The notes: generated by a model from the sequence alone, not told the origin. A stretch of DNA of 64,000 nt from an uncultured Glaciecola sp. (GCA_905479945.1 CAJQOP010000003.1:1-64000), one strand, 5' to 3'. Shown: positions 36,604 through 46,672, counted from the stretch's first letter. Program-made: numbers and translations.

Positions 36604-38940
36604 ATGTTGACAAAAAAATGTCTACTCAAACCTTTGGGCATCGTCTTATCGCTGTGTTTGGTGACCGCGTGCTCATGGAATGAAAGCCCATCAGATGAAA
36701 CACAAAGTCAAACGACTGCGCTAAATGGCATCGTATTAACCAATGAAGCCTTGTATAAAGATTATGAATACAACGCAAAGCGACCCGGTGCTATTCGGTG
36801 GGATACTGAGGGCGGCAAGTTTACTGCGCTTGAGACAGCCGAAGGTTATGAAGACGCCAAGCTAGAAAAAGACCAGTATGGCGATGACGTAAAAATTTAT
36901 GAAGAGATAGTACAATACGACCCAGCAACGCAAGCCAGGACCGTACTCATCAGCCTAGAACAACTCACGCCTAAAGGCACTCAGAATGCTCTCGTTGTAG
37001 ACGACTACAAGTGGTCGAAAGATAAAAATTTACTGCTGATTTATACCAACGCAAAATACGTTTGGCGCGATAAAACACGCGGGGAATATTGGGTACTTAA
37101 CATTAAAGACTCCAACCTATACAAACTAGGTAAGCAAGACCATGAGCCTAGCCAAATGATGTTTGGTAAGTTCTCACCCGACGCACAAAAATTCGCCTAT
37201 GTGTATCTAAACGATGTTTACGTTCAAGACATACAAAACAAAGAAATTACCGCGCTTACAAGCGATGCATCCAGCACCATTATAAACGGCTTATTCGATT
37301 GGGCTTATGAGGAAGAGTTTGGTATTCAGGATGGTTTCCGCTGGAGCCCCGATAGCCAGCGAATTGCATACTGGCAGTTTGATACCAGCGCAGCTCAAGA
37401 CTTTTATATTATTAATAATACCGATTCTTTATACCCTAAGGTTACTGCTATTCCCTACCCGAAAGTGGGTGAAGAAAACTCGGCAGCTAAAATTGGTATT
37501 GTGACCGTCGCTGACGCACAAACTGTTTGGATAGATTTACCTGGTATTGCCAAAGACATGTATGTACCTCGAATGAATTGGGTCAAAGATACTAACCAAG
37601 TATTTATTCAGCAAATGAACCGCAAGCAAGACACCAATACGGTATTTTATGCTGATGCTATTACCGCAGAAATAGAAAAGATCTTTGTTGAAAAAGAAGA
37701 CACCTTTATTAAGCATCTGTACGATCCTATTTGGTTTGAAAACGGCGAGCATTTCTTATGGCTAAGCGAGCGAAGTGGCTGGAGCCATGTATATAAAGTT
37801 TCTCGCGATGGACAATCTATTGAGAACCTGACTCCAGGCAACTTTGATGTCACGGAATATGTGAATAAAGACGAAGCCAGCAACAGCTTATATTTTATAG
37901 CATCCCCGGATGATTCCTCACAACGTTATTTGTATCGCAAAAATCTTGATGGGTCGGGTGAAATGACGCGGGTAACACCTAGTGAATTAAGTGGTACCAA
38001 TAGTTATAATTTCTCAGCTGATGCAACGTGGGCCATTCATACGCATTCTAGTTTTATGCAACCGCCGGTGTATTCGCTGATATCCTTACCTGATCATAAA
38101 ACACATCAAGTGCTAGAGGACAACAAAGAGCTTGTTGGCAAACTTAATGCCTTGGCAAAAGGTGACTATGAGTTCTATCAGGTGAATGCGCAAGACGGTG
38201 TGGTCCTAGATGGTTATATCATGCGACCAGCTAATTTTGATTCAACGAAGCAATACCCCATTATCAATTTTGTATATGGCGACCCAGCGGCACAAATCGT
38301 TCGAGATTCGTGGAGCACCCGAAATCTTTGGCATTTGATGATGAATCAGAAGGGCTTTATTGTTTCAACCATAGACAACAGGGGCACTCCTGCGCCTAAA
38401 GGAAGAGACTGGCGTAGATCGATATATGGCAGTGTCGGCCCTCTAGGGGCGCGCGACCAATCGGACGCACTAGGTGCGATATGTGAACGTTGGTCTTATA
38501 TAGACTGTTCGCGTGTGGGCGTTTGGGGACACTCTGGCGGAGGATCTATGACCTTAAATTTACTATTTAGATATCCGCAGCAATATCATGTAGGCGTATC
38601 AAGAGCGCCTGTGCCGGATCAACGTTTGTACGATTCAATTTACCAAGAACGGTATTCAGGTTTGTTAGAAGAATATGAAGCAAACTACATTGAAGCGGCT
38701 CCCGTCACCCATGCCAAAAACCTAGAAGGCAAATTATTGTTAGTTCACGGAACAGGAGATGATAATGTCCATTATCAAGGAACCGAGCGTCTCGTTAATG
38801 AACTTATCAAGCACAATAAACAGTTTGATTTTATGGCTTACCCCAACCGCAGACACGGCATTGTTGAAGGAGAGGGAACCTCGCTGCATTTAGCCACTAT
38901 GCAAACAAATTACTTTATTAAGCATTTGCAAAAGCAATAA
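36604..38940 (+). CDS. Lipoprotein dipeptidyl-peptidase IV-like S9 peptidase
   Basis: A 778-residue protein with a lipobox (LVTAC, about residue 23). A beta-propeller (about 60-520) precedes the alpha/beta hydrolase domain. The catalytic triad is visible: Ser in GHSGGGS, Asp in GTGDDNVHY and His in NRRHGI. The propeller has the DPP IV EE-type anchor (DWAYEEEFG, about 240), which binds the substrate N-terminus. It should remove X-Pro dipeptides at the cell surface or in the periplasm. A strong AGGAAG lies upstream, and a hairpin terminator follows. Confidence 0.92.
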   Translation: MLTKKCLLKPLGIVLSLCLVTACSWNESPSDETQSQTTALNGIVLTNEALYKDYEYNAKRPGAIRWDTEGGKFTALETAEGYEDAKLEKDQYGDDVKIYEEIVQYDPATQARTVLISLEQLTPKGTQNALVVDDYKWSKDKNLLLIYTNAKYVWRDKTRGEYWVLNIKDSNLYKLGKQDHEPSQMMFGKFSPDAQKFAYVYLNDVYVQDIQNKEITALTSDASSTIINGLFDWAYEEEFGIQDGFRWSPDSQRIAYWQFDTSAAQDFYIINNTDSLYPKVTAIPYPKVGEENSAAKIGIVTVADAQTVWIDLPGIAKDMYVPRMNWVKDTNQVFIQQMNRKQDTNTVFYADAITAEIEKIFVEKEDTFIKHLYDPIWFENGEHFLWLSERSGWSHVYKVSRDGQSIENLTPGNFDVTEYVNKDEASNSLYFIASPDDSSQRYLYRKNLDGSGEMTRVTPSELSGTNSYNFSADATWAIHTHSSFMQPPVYSLISLPDHKTHQVLEDNKELVGKLNALAKGDYEFYQVNAQDGVVLDGYIMRPANFDSTKQYPIINFVYGDPAAQIVRDSWSTRNLWHLMMNQKGFIVSTIDNRGTPAPKGRDWRRSIYGSVGPLGARDQSDALGAICERWSYIDCSRVGVWGHSGGGSMTLNLLFRYPQQYHVGVSRAPVPDQRLYDSIYQERYSGLLEEYEANYIEAAPVTHAKNLEGKLLLVHGTGDDNVHYQGTERLVNELIKHNKQFDFMAYPNRRHGIVEGEGTSLHLATMQTNYFIKHLQKQ

Positions 38941-38953
38941 AGACCTTGCAGTT

Positions 38954-38976
38954 AGCGTCAGGATTTACCTGGCGCT
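38954..38976 (+). terminator. Hairpin terminator after S9 peptidase gene
   Basis: AGCGTCAGG and CCTGGCGCT pair at 8 of 9 positions around a five-base loop. A T5 run follows about 15 bases later, so the termination signal is imperfect. Confidence 0.5.
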
Positions 38977-39071
38977 GAACATATCATCCCTTTTTATATT
39001 TATGTTTGACCCTCTCTATACGCATAAGAACTTTTTTGAATAATCTTGTATTGCACTCAGCTTTAATGCGA

Positions 39072-39086
39072 TGTTATATTATAACA
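39072..39086. promoter_or_regulatory. Zur-type box upstream of COG0523 gene
   Basis: TGTTATA-T-TATAACA is a perfect 7-1-7 palindrome matching the core of the gammaproteobacterial Zur site (GTTATAnTATAAC). It lies about 175 bases upstream of the GTPase start. It predicts that the two following genes are switched on by zinc shortage. Confidence 0.75.
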
Positions 39087-39259
39087 ATGGCGCTGAGTAA
39101 TTTTATTATGCCTAAAATAAAATTTGGCTAACAGTCTAAGTTCGATTGATCTTATCGGCGCGCATTTACTCAGTCTAGCCCTAGCGATGCATAAAGCGGC
39201 TTCTTAGCTGAATGTGCTATTGCCCTATTTCGCAACGAATATTATCAACGGGAACATAT

Positions 39260-40504
39260 ATGAACAACGCTATGCACACTTCTGCGGATGACAGTCGCTT
39301 ACCAGTGACCTTGCTATCTGGGTATTTAGGCGCAGGCAAAACTACGGTGCTTAACGCCATACTCAATAATAGGCAGGATATACGCGTGGCGGTGATTGTA
39401 AATGATATGAGCGAGGTTAATATAGACGCCGCTCACATCAGCAACGAAGTAAGTCTTAATCGCACAGATGAAAAACTTATTGAAATGAGTAATGGCTGTA
39501 TTTGCTGCACTCTAAGAGAAGACCTATTATTAGAAATCAATGATCTAGCCGCACAAAACCGATTTGATTATTTGTTGATAGAATCTACAGGGATTTCTGA
39601 ACCCTTGCCCGTGGCTGAAACATTTACGTTTGAAGATGAAGACGGCAACAGCTTGGCAAAGGTGGCTAGGCTCGACACACTTGTTACTGTGGTAGACGGT
39701 GCAAATTTTTTAAACGACTTTCAAGAAGCCAGAGATCTTTGTGACACACAAGAATCCTTAGGCGAGGACGATGAGCGAAGTGTCGCCGACCTACTCATTG
39801 ACCAAATTGAATTTTGTAACGTCATTTTGATTAGCAAAACTGATCTCATCTCTGCGCAGCAACTGGACGAAGTCAAGGCAACTTTATTCTCACTCAACCC
39901 TGATGCGAAAATTGTTCCCATTTCAAATGGCAAAATCGCCATAGACGAAGTATTAAACACACAATTATTTAATTATGAGAAGGCACAGCAATCCCCTGGT
40001 TGGTTAAAAGAGTTGCGCGGCGAACACATACCAGAAACCGAACAGTTTGGCATCAGTAGCTTTGTATACCGAGCGAGGCGTCCTTTTCATCCTAATAAAT
40101 TTTTCGAGTTTCTACATCAAGAGTGGCCTACGGGTAAGCTCATTCGTTCCAAGGGATTCTTTTGGCTCGCTACTAGACCTATGATTGCAGGACAATGGAG
40201 TCAAGCAGGCGGCATCGCTAGATATGGTGCTGCAGGGCTTTTTTGGAAGGCAATACCAAAGCCCGATTGGCCAGACGATATACCTTCCCTTGAAGCCATT
40301 CATTCACAGTGGGAGGAACCTTTCGGTGATATGCGCCAAGAACTGGTTTTTATTGGTCAAGGTTTGAACCAATCAGAAACTCAAAAAGCGCTGGATGAAT
40401 GTTTATTGACGCAAGAAGAAATGTTGCAAGGTCAAAAGGCTTGGCGACGTTTGCCAGATCCATTTCCACTATGGGAAATAGACGAGCCGGAGGTCCAAGA
40501 ATGA
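39260..40504 (+). CDS. COG0523 (CobW/ZigA-type) GTPase metallochaperone
   Basis: About 414 residues from ATG 39260; the frame to 39212 adds a stretch without homology. It has Walker A GYLGAGKTT, the metal-binding NGCICCTLRED (the CxCC signature), ESTGISEP, the NKxD-type SKTD and a C-terminal CobW_C domain. The family hands metals, here most likely zinc, to client enzymes using GTP. A Zur-type box upstream and the overlapping DUF1826 gene downstream support a zinc-limitation role. Confidence 0.9.
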   Translation: MNNAMHTSADDSRLPVTLLSGYLGAGKTTVLNAILNNRQDIRVAVIVNDMSEVNIDAAHISNEVSLNRTDEKLIEMSNGCICCTLREDLLLEINDLAAQNRFDYLLIESTGISEPLPVAETFTFEDEDGNSLAKVARLDTLVTVVDGANFLNDFQEARDLCDTQESLGEDDERSVADLLIDQIEFCNVILISKTDLISAQQLDEVKATLFSLNPDAKIVPISNGKIAIDEVLNTQLFNYEKAQQSPGWLKELRGEHIPETEQFGISSFVYRARRPFHPNKFFEFLHQEWPTGKLIRSKGFFWLATRPMIAGQWSQAGGIARYGAAGLFWKAIPKPDWPDDIPSLEAIHSQWEEPFGDMRQELVFIGQGLNQSETQKALDECLLTQEEMLQGQKAWRRLPDPFPLWEIDEPEVQE

Positions 40505-41130
40505 TTGCTGCTCAACTTGAACTAAATGCAAGCACTTACATGTCGTATCACCATGACATTTTTACTCATTTCTTTGCCGAGCATGTCAATGTATGCGGAT
40601 GGCAACGTAAGCTTTCACAGTCTGTATATGACTACTCTACATTACTCGCTGAACATCAAATAAAAATAGTACGCGAAATCTCTCCTGAAGAGGTCTTCTG
40701 TGAACTTAACAGCCTGTTACCTGACTCACAAGACAAACACACCTTCCTAGAAGACGTGCACTTACTGTCAGATATGATGTGTTGCATATTTGATTGTAAG
40801 ACTGTGGGCTTAAGATTAGCAACGCTCGACCATGCAATGTGCCCCAAATTTCATACTGATAAAATTAGCGGGCGACTTATTTGCACTTATATGGGTGAAG
40901 GTACTCAGTGGTTGCCAAATAATGCTAAGGATTATCTTGAATCGTTAAATCAAACAAAAGCACATTGTAAAATGGAAGATGAACATGAAATATTGAGCGC
41001 TAAACAAGGTGATGTGCTATTGCTGAAAGGGGATGCTTGGCCAAAAAACGACGGCAAGGGGGCAATACATCGTTCCCCACCCACATCATTAAATCAAACA
41101 AGAGTGCTCTTAACATTGGACCCTATGTGA
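40501..41130 (+). CDS. DUF1826 protein
   Basis: About 209 residues. The ATG at 40501 overlaps the GTPase stop (ATGA) and has GGAGG about 10 bases upstream, so the two are coupled. The likely metal-site residues are LDHAMCPKFHTD (about 115-130) and a late HRSPP. DUF1826 genes commonly accompany Zur-regulated COG0523 GTPases, so it is plausibly a client or partner in zinc economy. Biochemistry is unknown. Confidence 0.82.
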   Translation: MIAAQLELNASTYMSYHHDIFTHFFAEHVNVCGWQRKLSQSVYDYSTLLAEHQIKIVREISPEEVFCELNSLLPDSQDKHTFLEDVHLLSDMMCCIFDCKTVGLRLATLDHAMCPKFHTDKISGRLICTYMGEGTQWLPNNAKDYLESLNQTKAHCKMEDEHEILSAKQGDVLLLKGDAWPKNDGKGAIHRSPPTSLNQTRVLLTLDPM

Positions 41131-41177
41131 AGCAAAAGGGAATTGTGAGCGGCGATCTTCGTCTCAAATAAAAAAAC

Positions 41178-41199
41178 CCGCAGACCATAAAATCTGCGG
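41178..41199 (-). terminator. Hairpin terminator (repeat element A)
   Basis: CCGCAGA (41178-41184) pairs with TCTGCGG (41193-41199). The T-run lies on the minus-strand side, so it terminates the leftward TonB-receptor operon. Its sequence is shared with hairpins at 48231 and 50137. Confidence 0.7.
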
Positions 41200-41303
41200 A
41201 CTTTGATATCATCACATTATAGTTCTAATTATAAGAGCGAAATGCTATGCAAGCTATGAAAAAGCGATTAATAAATTGTGCAAATACCATGCTAGCCCGC
41301 CAT

Positions 41304-42562
41304 TTACTTATCTAAATCACTTAGGAAAGACTTGCTTCCTAAGTGATTATGTATCGCAGAAAATATAAAAGGAATACTGACAATCAACAATGATATTTTG
41401 AGTGGGTGTGCGAGCTCAGTATTGTTTAACACATCACTAAAAACACCCGCTAACGTAGGTCCAAAACCTTGCCCAACAATAGCTGACACAAACAGTACGA
41501 AAGCAGACGAAGTAGCTCTATGTTGGGGTTCAGTTAACGATTGGATCGCAGCAAAATTGGGCCCTAGACCAGCTGTGGAGGCAATGCCACCGAAGAAGCA
41601 AGCAACTAATGAGAGCGGCAAGCTAGGCACCATCAATACTATGCCAAACACAACAAACGCCATGATAGAAACTAAGGCAGGAAAGCGCATTTCCCATACT
41701 CTTGAACGTGCAATTAGCTTATTCGACAAAATTGCGCCTAGAAATGAACCAGTGACTAAACCTAATCCTAGCGTCATGCCAAAATATAATCCAATTTCAC
41801 TGCTGTCGAGTCCATGCACTCTATTATAGAATTGAGGTAGCCATAGCATCATCGCGTAGCTAGAAAATATAAAAAATGTGTAGCCGAGCACCAAATGTAT
41901 GTAAGAACGTTTCTTTACTAGTTTTTTTATAACTGATACAAGCCCATCTTGGCTGCTGTCTTGTGAACCATCGCTTGTAGTTCTTTTGGGCTCTTTCACC
42001 AGAAGTTTCAAACCTATCGCGAGCAAAATCCCAGGTAATCCGACTACCAAGAAGGTTAGCCGCCAGCCTACAGATTCTGCTAATGCACCGGTAAAGGCTA
42101 GGCCAAACGTAAAGCCTATAAAACCGGCGAAATAGAATAGTCCAATTGCAAAAGCACGCTTTGAGGGCTTGAAATAATCTGATAGAACGGAAAATGACGC
42201 GGGAAAGCACCCTGCTTCACCTGCACCAACTGCTACTCTGGCTGCCAAAAGTTCGTAACAAAACCACACGCAGCAGTCGCTAAACTCCAGAAAGACAAAC
42301 ACAACGAAAGTAGCGTTATTCGATTGGTCTTGTCGGCAAGCCTAGCCAATGGCAGTCCCATTATTGCGTAAAATAATGCAAAGCCAACACCACCCACCAG
42401 ACCGATTTGAGTATCTGACAGCTGTAAGTCGTCTTTTATTGATACGGCTAAAACTGAAAATATTGCGCGATCAATAAAGTTAACCGCTGCCACTAAGCCA
42501 AGCATGAACAGCACAAAATATTTATAGTTTTCAGAACCGAAAAAACTGACTCTATTACTCAC
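41304..42562 (-). pseudogene. Spinster-like MFS transporter disrupted by a frameshift
   Basis: The first part (GTG 42562 to 42233) encodes helices 1-3 with NFIDRAIFSVLAVSIKDDL and ends abruptly after GFVTNFWQPE. The rest (about 42241 to 41304) continues in another frame with LLAARVAVGAGEAG and helices 4-12. If the 10-base unit at 42232-42241 (coding strand CTTTTGGCAG) were present twice, the frame would read through as TNFWQLLAARVAVGAGEAG, the usual family sequence. Loss of one unit of a tandem repeat therefore explains the break. Its start overlaps the M24 gene stop by four bases (GTGA). Confidence 0.8.
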
Positions 42563-43803
42563 AAGTTTAAGCCTAAAAAGCGATTATATGTTTGCAGCAT
42601 CTTCTTTTTAAAAGCTGGGCTGGTTTTAAATTTAAATGCATTGACTGGAATAGTCATATCTTGCAGGCTGTCTTTTATCGGCGTGAGTATTTCATTCCCG
42701 TTTTCGGTTATCAATAATGTATCAGAGTGTCTAAACCCACCGACACCCTTTATATATATTCCGGGTTCTATAGTAAACAGCATGCCAGCTTGAATCTGGT
42801 GATGAAATCCTTTGGCCAAAAAGGGACCCTCATGGCCAGTTACACCGATACTATGGCCCACACGATGCAAAATATTATCGCCGTATCCATGCTTAGTTAA
42901 AAAATTCACCACACGACTATCAACATCATGCATATCTGTGCCTGGAACACATAGCTCCATGCATAATGCTCGGGCATCCATCATAACTTTATATGGCTTG
43001 TCAGCTTTACTAGGTACCTTACCTAGGAAAAATGTTCGCTCAACTTCGCTGCCATAACCGTTCATTTTGCCATTTATAATCGATACGTGTGGACCTCCTA
43101 GGCACATATCCATGTCCATTACGTTAGTAAAGTTATGTGGGTCATGAGATACATTAGGCGGCTGCACAACCGCCGCAACATCTGTTGCTAGTGGGTTTAT
43201 TTGTGGATTGTCGCTAAGTAACTGCATTTGCATAAGCTTGGTTATTTTAGAATGCACTTCTAGCAGCGATAAACCTGGCTTAGCCATTTTAAGCAACCTT
43301 TCTAATGCTTTAGTGGCAACGTTGCATGAATAAACAATTCTACCTAACTCATAATCTGATTTTACATATCGAGCTACCTCAATTAGCTCACTCGCCTCGC
43401 TTGTTGCTTGAATCGCTTTTGAAATGAATTGCGGCGCGTTTAGCTCTATCCCAACGTTTTTATAAGGACTCATTCTTTTCTGGAAAACACCTAACCATGC
43501 TTGCTCTTTTTCACAGGGAAATTCATAGTATGAGGCTAACTCAATGTTCCCTATTGAACGCGTTTTTGCATGCTGCCTCTCTAACTCAGGAATAATGAAT
43601 GTTAACTGCCCCGATATTGACAATAAAAGAATAAAAGGACGTTCATGAATATAGTTGGCAAAATTTGTTAGCCAATACACATTGTCTGGATCGGTTATAA
43701 CTAGGCAATCCAAACCTCTCTCATCCATAGATATCAAGAGTTTGCTCTTCCGAGAGTTCAATTCTGACTCACTAGGATCAGTAAAAATAGGTAAATGAAT
43801 CAT
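42559..43803 (-). CDS. Creatinase-like M24-family hydrolase
   Basis: A 414-residue protein with a creatinase N domain followed by a pita-bread domain. Usual M24 metal ligands are only partly kept: His in VGHSIG and Glu in TIEPGIY are present. The first Asp is missing, the second is Glu (YGSEVERT), and the final Glu-Asp reads GFRHSD. This resembles metal-independent creatinase-type members more than prolidases. It may therefore split an amidino or modified amino-acid substrate rather than X-Pro peptides. It overlaps both neighbouring genes by four bases, within a TonB-receptor operon. Confidence 0.82.
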   Translation of the reverse strand: MIHLPIFTDPSESELNSRKSKLLISMDERGLDCLVITDPDNVYWLTNFANYIHERPFILLLSISGQLTFIIPELERQHAKTRSIGNIELASYYEFPCEKEQAWLGVFQKRMSPYKNVGIELNAPQFISKAIQATSEASELIEVARYVKSDYELGRIVYSCNVATKALERLLKMAKPGLSLLEVHSKITKLMQMQLLSDNPQINPLATDVAAVVQPPNVSHDPHNFTNVMDMDMCLGGPHVSIINGKMNGYGSEVERTFFLGKVPSKADKPYKVMMDARALCMELCVPGTDMHDVDSRVVNFLTKHGYGDNILHRVGHSIGVTGHEGPFLAKGFHHQIQAGMLFTIEPGIYIKGVGGFRHSDTLLITENGNEILTPIKDSLQDMTIPVNAFKFKTSPAFKKKMLQTYNRFLGLNL

Positions 43804-44231
43804 TTTGTTTCCTGTATTTCATTTTGCGCAATTAGTATTCCAAGTAAAAACACTATTACGCCGTAAAAATTAATCAAAATTGCAAATACCCATGCTAAAA
43901 GCGAAGAATATGTATCCGATATGCCGGTGTTGATAGCAGTGTAAATATGGGAGCCTATGCCCACTACTACCAAGATTATTACCAGTAATATGGCTAGACA
44001 AAAGTAAAGGCGATAGAGCTTAGTAAAGCCAAATAATATCAGCCCTGCATACAAGGCTAAAAAACCAAGTGTTACCTCTGGATAACCTTCCTTTAATGGT
44101 GCATAAGCATGGCGTATTAATAGAATACTTATCCCGTTATACGAGACTGCCATAGCGAGCCAGACTGTCTGCATAATCAAACTTTGTCGAAACGTTACAT
44201 TTGAAAATATCAGGTCTTTTATGTTAAGCAT
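43800..44231 (-). CDS. Small four-helix membrane protein, unknown
   Basis: A 143-residue protein with four hydrophobic helices (about 20-40, 53-70, 76-97, 110-135) and few charged residues. It lies between the TonB receptor (16-base gap) and the M24 hydrolase (ATGA overlap), so it is translated as part of the operon. No family was recognised. Confidence 0.65.
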   Translation of the reverse strand: MLNIKDLIFSNVTFRQSLIMQTVWLAMAVSYNGISILLIRHAYAPLKEGYPEVTLGFLALYAGLILFGFTKLYRLYFCLAILLVIILVVVGIGSHIYTAINTGISDTYSSLLAWVFAILINFYGVIVFLLGILIAQNEIQETK

Positions 44232-44247
44232 CTGCTCGAACCATTTC

Positions 44248-46521
44248 TTAGAAGCGATACGTCAAGGAAGCGCCAAATGTTCGAGGAGCATTTCTATAGG
44301 CACCAGTAAAGCCGAACTGGCTAAGCAAACCCGCTATATTTGTCAAAAATGCCTCGTCGGTCAAATTGTTTCCAAAAAGCGCAACTTCCCATTTATCATT
44401 GTCGCTTAATAAGGAGATTTTGGCGTTTAACAAAAAATACGGGTCTTGTTCAATACCGCTCGCAAGCAAATGTTCGCCTTTGTAAGAATAAGTAACAAAT
44501 GAGCGCAGCTCGCCAATACCCTCTACGTTTTTACTATAATCAATAGATACTCCACCGGAAAACGTGGGTGTAAACAATAAGGATGTTCCAGATAAGTCTT
44601 CGCCACTTACAATGTAGTCTTTAAATTCTGAATCCATCCATGTTGCGTTAAAAAGCACAGTCAAATCTTTGGACACATTGTATCGTCCGTCTAACTCAAA
44701 GCCATTGCTAAGGGCTTTACCGGCATTTTCTAATCGAGTAATACCACCAACCACTTGGAAAATTTGAAGATCTTGATAATCCACGTAGTAAAATGAGCCA
44801 TTTAGGGTTAAGTCCTTGTTTAACATTGTGGACTTAAAGCCAAGCTCATAATTAACAACTGTTTCTGGCGAGACAGAGTTTCTAGACTCGGGCGCAACTC
44901 TAAACCCAAGTGCTGCATTGGGTGCAGGATAGCTGTTAAACGCTCCAGATTTATAGCCTTTAGTCACGCTTGCGTATATAAGACTATTATCAATTTTGTA
45001 ATCTAAAACAATTCTTGGCGAGAAGTCATTCCATTCATCTTCAAGGTTTAATCCACTAGGGTCGACTTGCCCATTTTCATCAATGAACTGAATGGGGGTA
45101 GGCACTATTAAACCTAAACCTCCTAGCGCTGCAGCGCCTTGTTCGTGAAGACCATTGTTATAATTCATCGATTTGGTATCTGAAGAATACCTAGCGCCAA
45201 AAGTTAAGTTTATGTCGTCGGTCAAAGCTTTTGTAGCATCACCGAAAATCGCAAAGCTGTCTGTTTGAGATGAAGTAAGACTATTTTCAAAAAATGGACT
45301 AGCGTTATTAAATGGGGTACCTGTAAATGCGCCTAAATCAGCCAGGCCAAGGACAAAATCTAAATCAGCTTTTTCTTTATGTAAACTGGTGCCTACTACC
45401 CAAAAGAAACGCTCACTATTAAACGATAGCCTAAGCTCTTGACCCACGGATTCACTTGACTCAATTGATTGTATGTTCTCACCAAGAAAGAATTCAGTAC
45501 CATCATATTCTCTGGCTGATTCCGTTGTGTATTTACGGTAGCTTGACAACGAAGTAAGTGATAGCTCGGAGTTAATTTCCCAAGTGACGTCTAACCAGTG
45601 CTCTCGTAACACACGATCATACCGCGGAACCCCTGCTTGGCGATTATTGGCGGGGTTACCGAATGGGTCAAGGCCACCGTTTACTGCCTGATTGTCGGTT
45701 ATGTTAGTGGTTAAGATACTTGTTGGCAGCGCAGATGCTATATTTTCGACATAGCCCGCGGTATCGTTATAGCTGCTCCATGTATTTGACAAGTTCACTT
45801 CAAATTCGTCGTTTACTAGCCAAGTTAATTTAACACCACCATTGGCTCTATCTTCCTGATAGCCATTTTGATCAGACAGAGTATTGGTTTGCCATCCGTC
45901 GCTTTTCGATAGCGATCCAAACAATTTTGCATAGAGTGAATCATCAACAAGCGGAATATTAGCTACTGCGCTTGTTTTTTGAGTGGAAAAATTTGCAAGT
46001 GATACTCTAAATGTACCTTCCAAAAATTCACTGGGCTTTTTGGTGATGATACTGATCGCGCCACCAATAGAGTTTCGGCCGAAAAGTGTGCCCTGCGGGC
46101 CTTTAAGTATTTCTACTCTCTCAACATCTAGTAATTCGGTTAACGCGCCGCCTAACCTAGACGCATAAACACCGTCTATATATACGCCAATGCTCGGATC
46201 AGCACCAATACTCGTATCATTAGTTCCAATGCCTCTAATATAAGTAATTGGGAAGGCGTCTGAACCTCCTACTACGCTTAAACTAGGCACGAGTGCTGTC
46301 AGATCGGAAAAATCATTAGCGCCAATATTATTCAATGTGTCCTCAGAAAATGCTGACATTGAAATAGGAACATCTTGAATACTTTGCGATCTTTTTTGTG
46401 CGGTTACTGATATTACTTCAAGTGCCTCGTCATCTAATACTTGTTGCAATGGATCAGCAATACTTTGAAACGCAACAGTTGTTGCAACCAACATTGTTAT
46501 TTTACTAAGTTTAACATTCAT
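44248..46521 (-). CDS. TonB-dependent outer-membrane receptor
   Basis: A 757-residue protein with a signal peptide (cleavage near SIA-DP), a TonB box-like segment (EVISVTAQKR), a plug domain (DVPISMSAFSEDTL, IRGIGTNDTS, GPQGTLFGRNSIGGAI) and a beta-barrel ending in YRF. It imports a substrate using energy from TonB. The operon genes downstream (M24 hydrolase, MFS carrier) suggest a small organic substrate such as a peptide or amidino compound, not iron. It is divergent from an AraC regulator. Confidence 0.92.
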   Translation of the reverse strand: MNVKLSKITMLVATTVAFQSIADPLQQVLDDEALEVISVTAQKRSQSIQDVPISMSAFSEDTLNNIGANDFSDLTALVPSLSVVGGSDAFPITYIRGIGTNDTSIGADPSIGVYIDGVYASRLGGALTELLDVERVEILKGPQGTLFGRNSIGGAISIITKKPSEFLEGTFRVSLANFSTQKTSAVANIPLVDDSLYAKLFGSLSKSDGWQTNTLSDQNGYQEDRANGGVKLTWLVNDEFEVNLSNTWSSYNDTAGYVENIASALPTSILTTNITDNQAVNGGLDPFGNPANNRQAGVPRYDRVLREHWLDVTWEINSELSLTSLSSYRKYTTESAREYDGTEFFLGENIQSIESSESVGQELRLSFNSERFFWVVGTSLHKEKADLDFVLGLADLGAFTGTPFNNASPFFENSLTSSQTDSFAIFGDATKALTDDINLTFGARYSSDTKSMNYNNGLHEQGAAALGGLGLIVPTPIQFIDENGQVDPSGLNLEDEWNDFSPRIVLDYKIDNSLIYASVTKGYKSGAFNSYPAPNAALGFRVAPESRNSVSPETVVNYELGFKSTMLNKDLTLNGSFYYVDYQDLQIFQVVGGITRLENAGKALSNGFELDGRYNVSKDLTVLFNATWMDSEFKDYIVSGEDLSGTSLLFTPTFSGGVSIDYSKNVEGIGELRSFVTYSYKGEHLLASGIEQDPYFLLNAKISLLSDNDKWEVALFGNNLTDEAFLTNIAGLLSQFGFTGAYRNAPRTFGASLTYRF

Positions 46522-46560
46522 ATAGATATCCTCTTATTGCCATATACAATACGAGAAAAC

Positions 46561-46639
46561 GCACTTGCATAATGTGCAGCTTGCGTCTATTTTTGTACCG
46601 TTACTGTTAATTAATTGTAAATACAGGTGCAAACTGCAC
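46561..46639. promoter_or_regulatory. TGCA-rich palindromes between TonB receptor and AraC genes
   Basis: GTGCA-AAC-TGCAC (46627-46639) is a perfect 5-3-5 palindrome. About 50 bases away TGCATAATGTGCA (46566-46578) repeats the TGCA arms. They are candidate binding sites for the divergent AraC protein. Confidence 0.35.
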
Positions 46640-46672
46640 GCTAAAGCAAATTATCGTAGGTGAGCGTTTAGG

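Noticed and set aside
41398-41829. 143-codon plus-strand frame
   Set aside because: It is antisense to the C-terminal half of the MFS gene, with no independent support.
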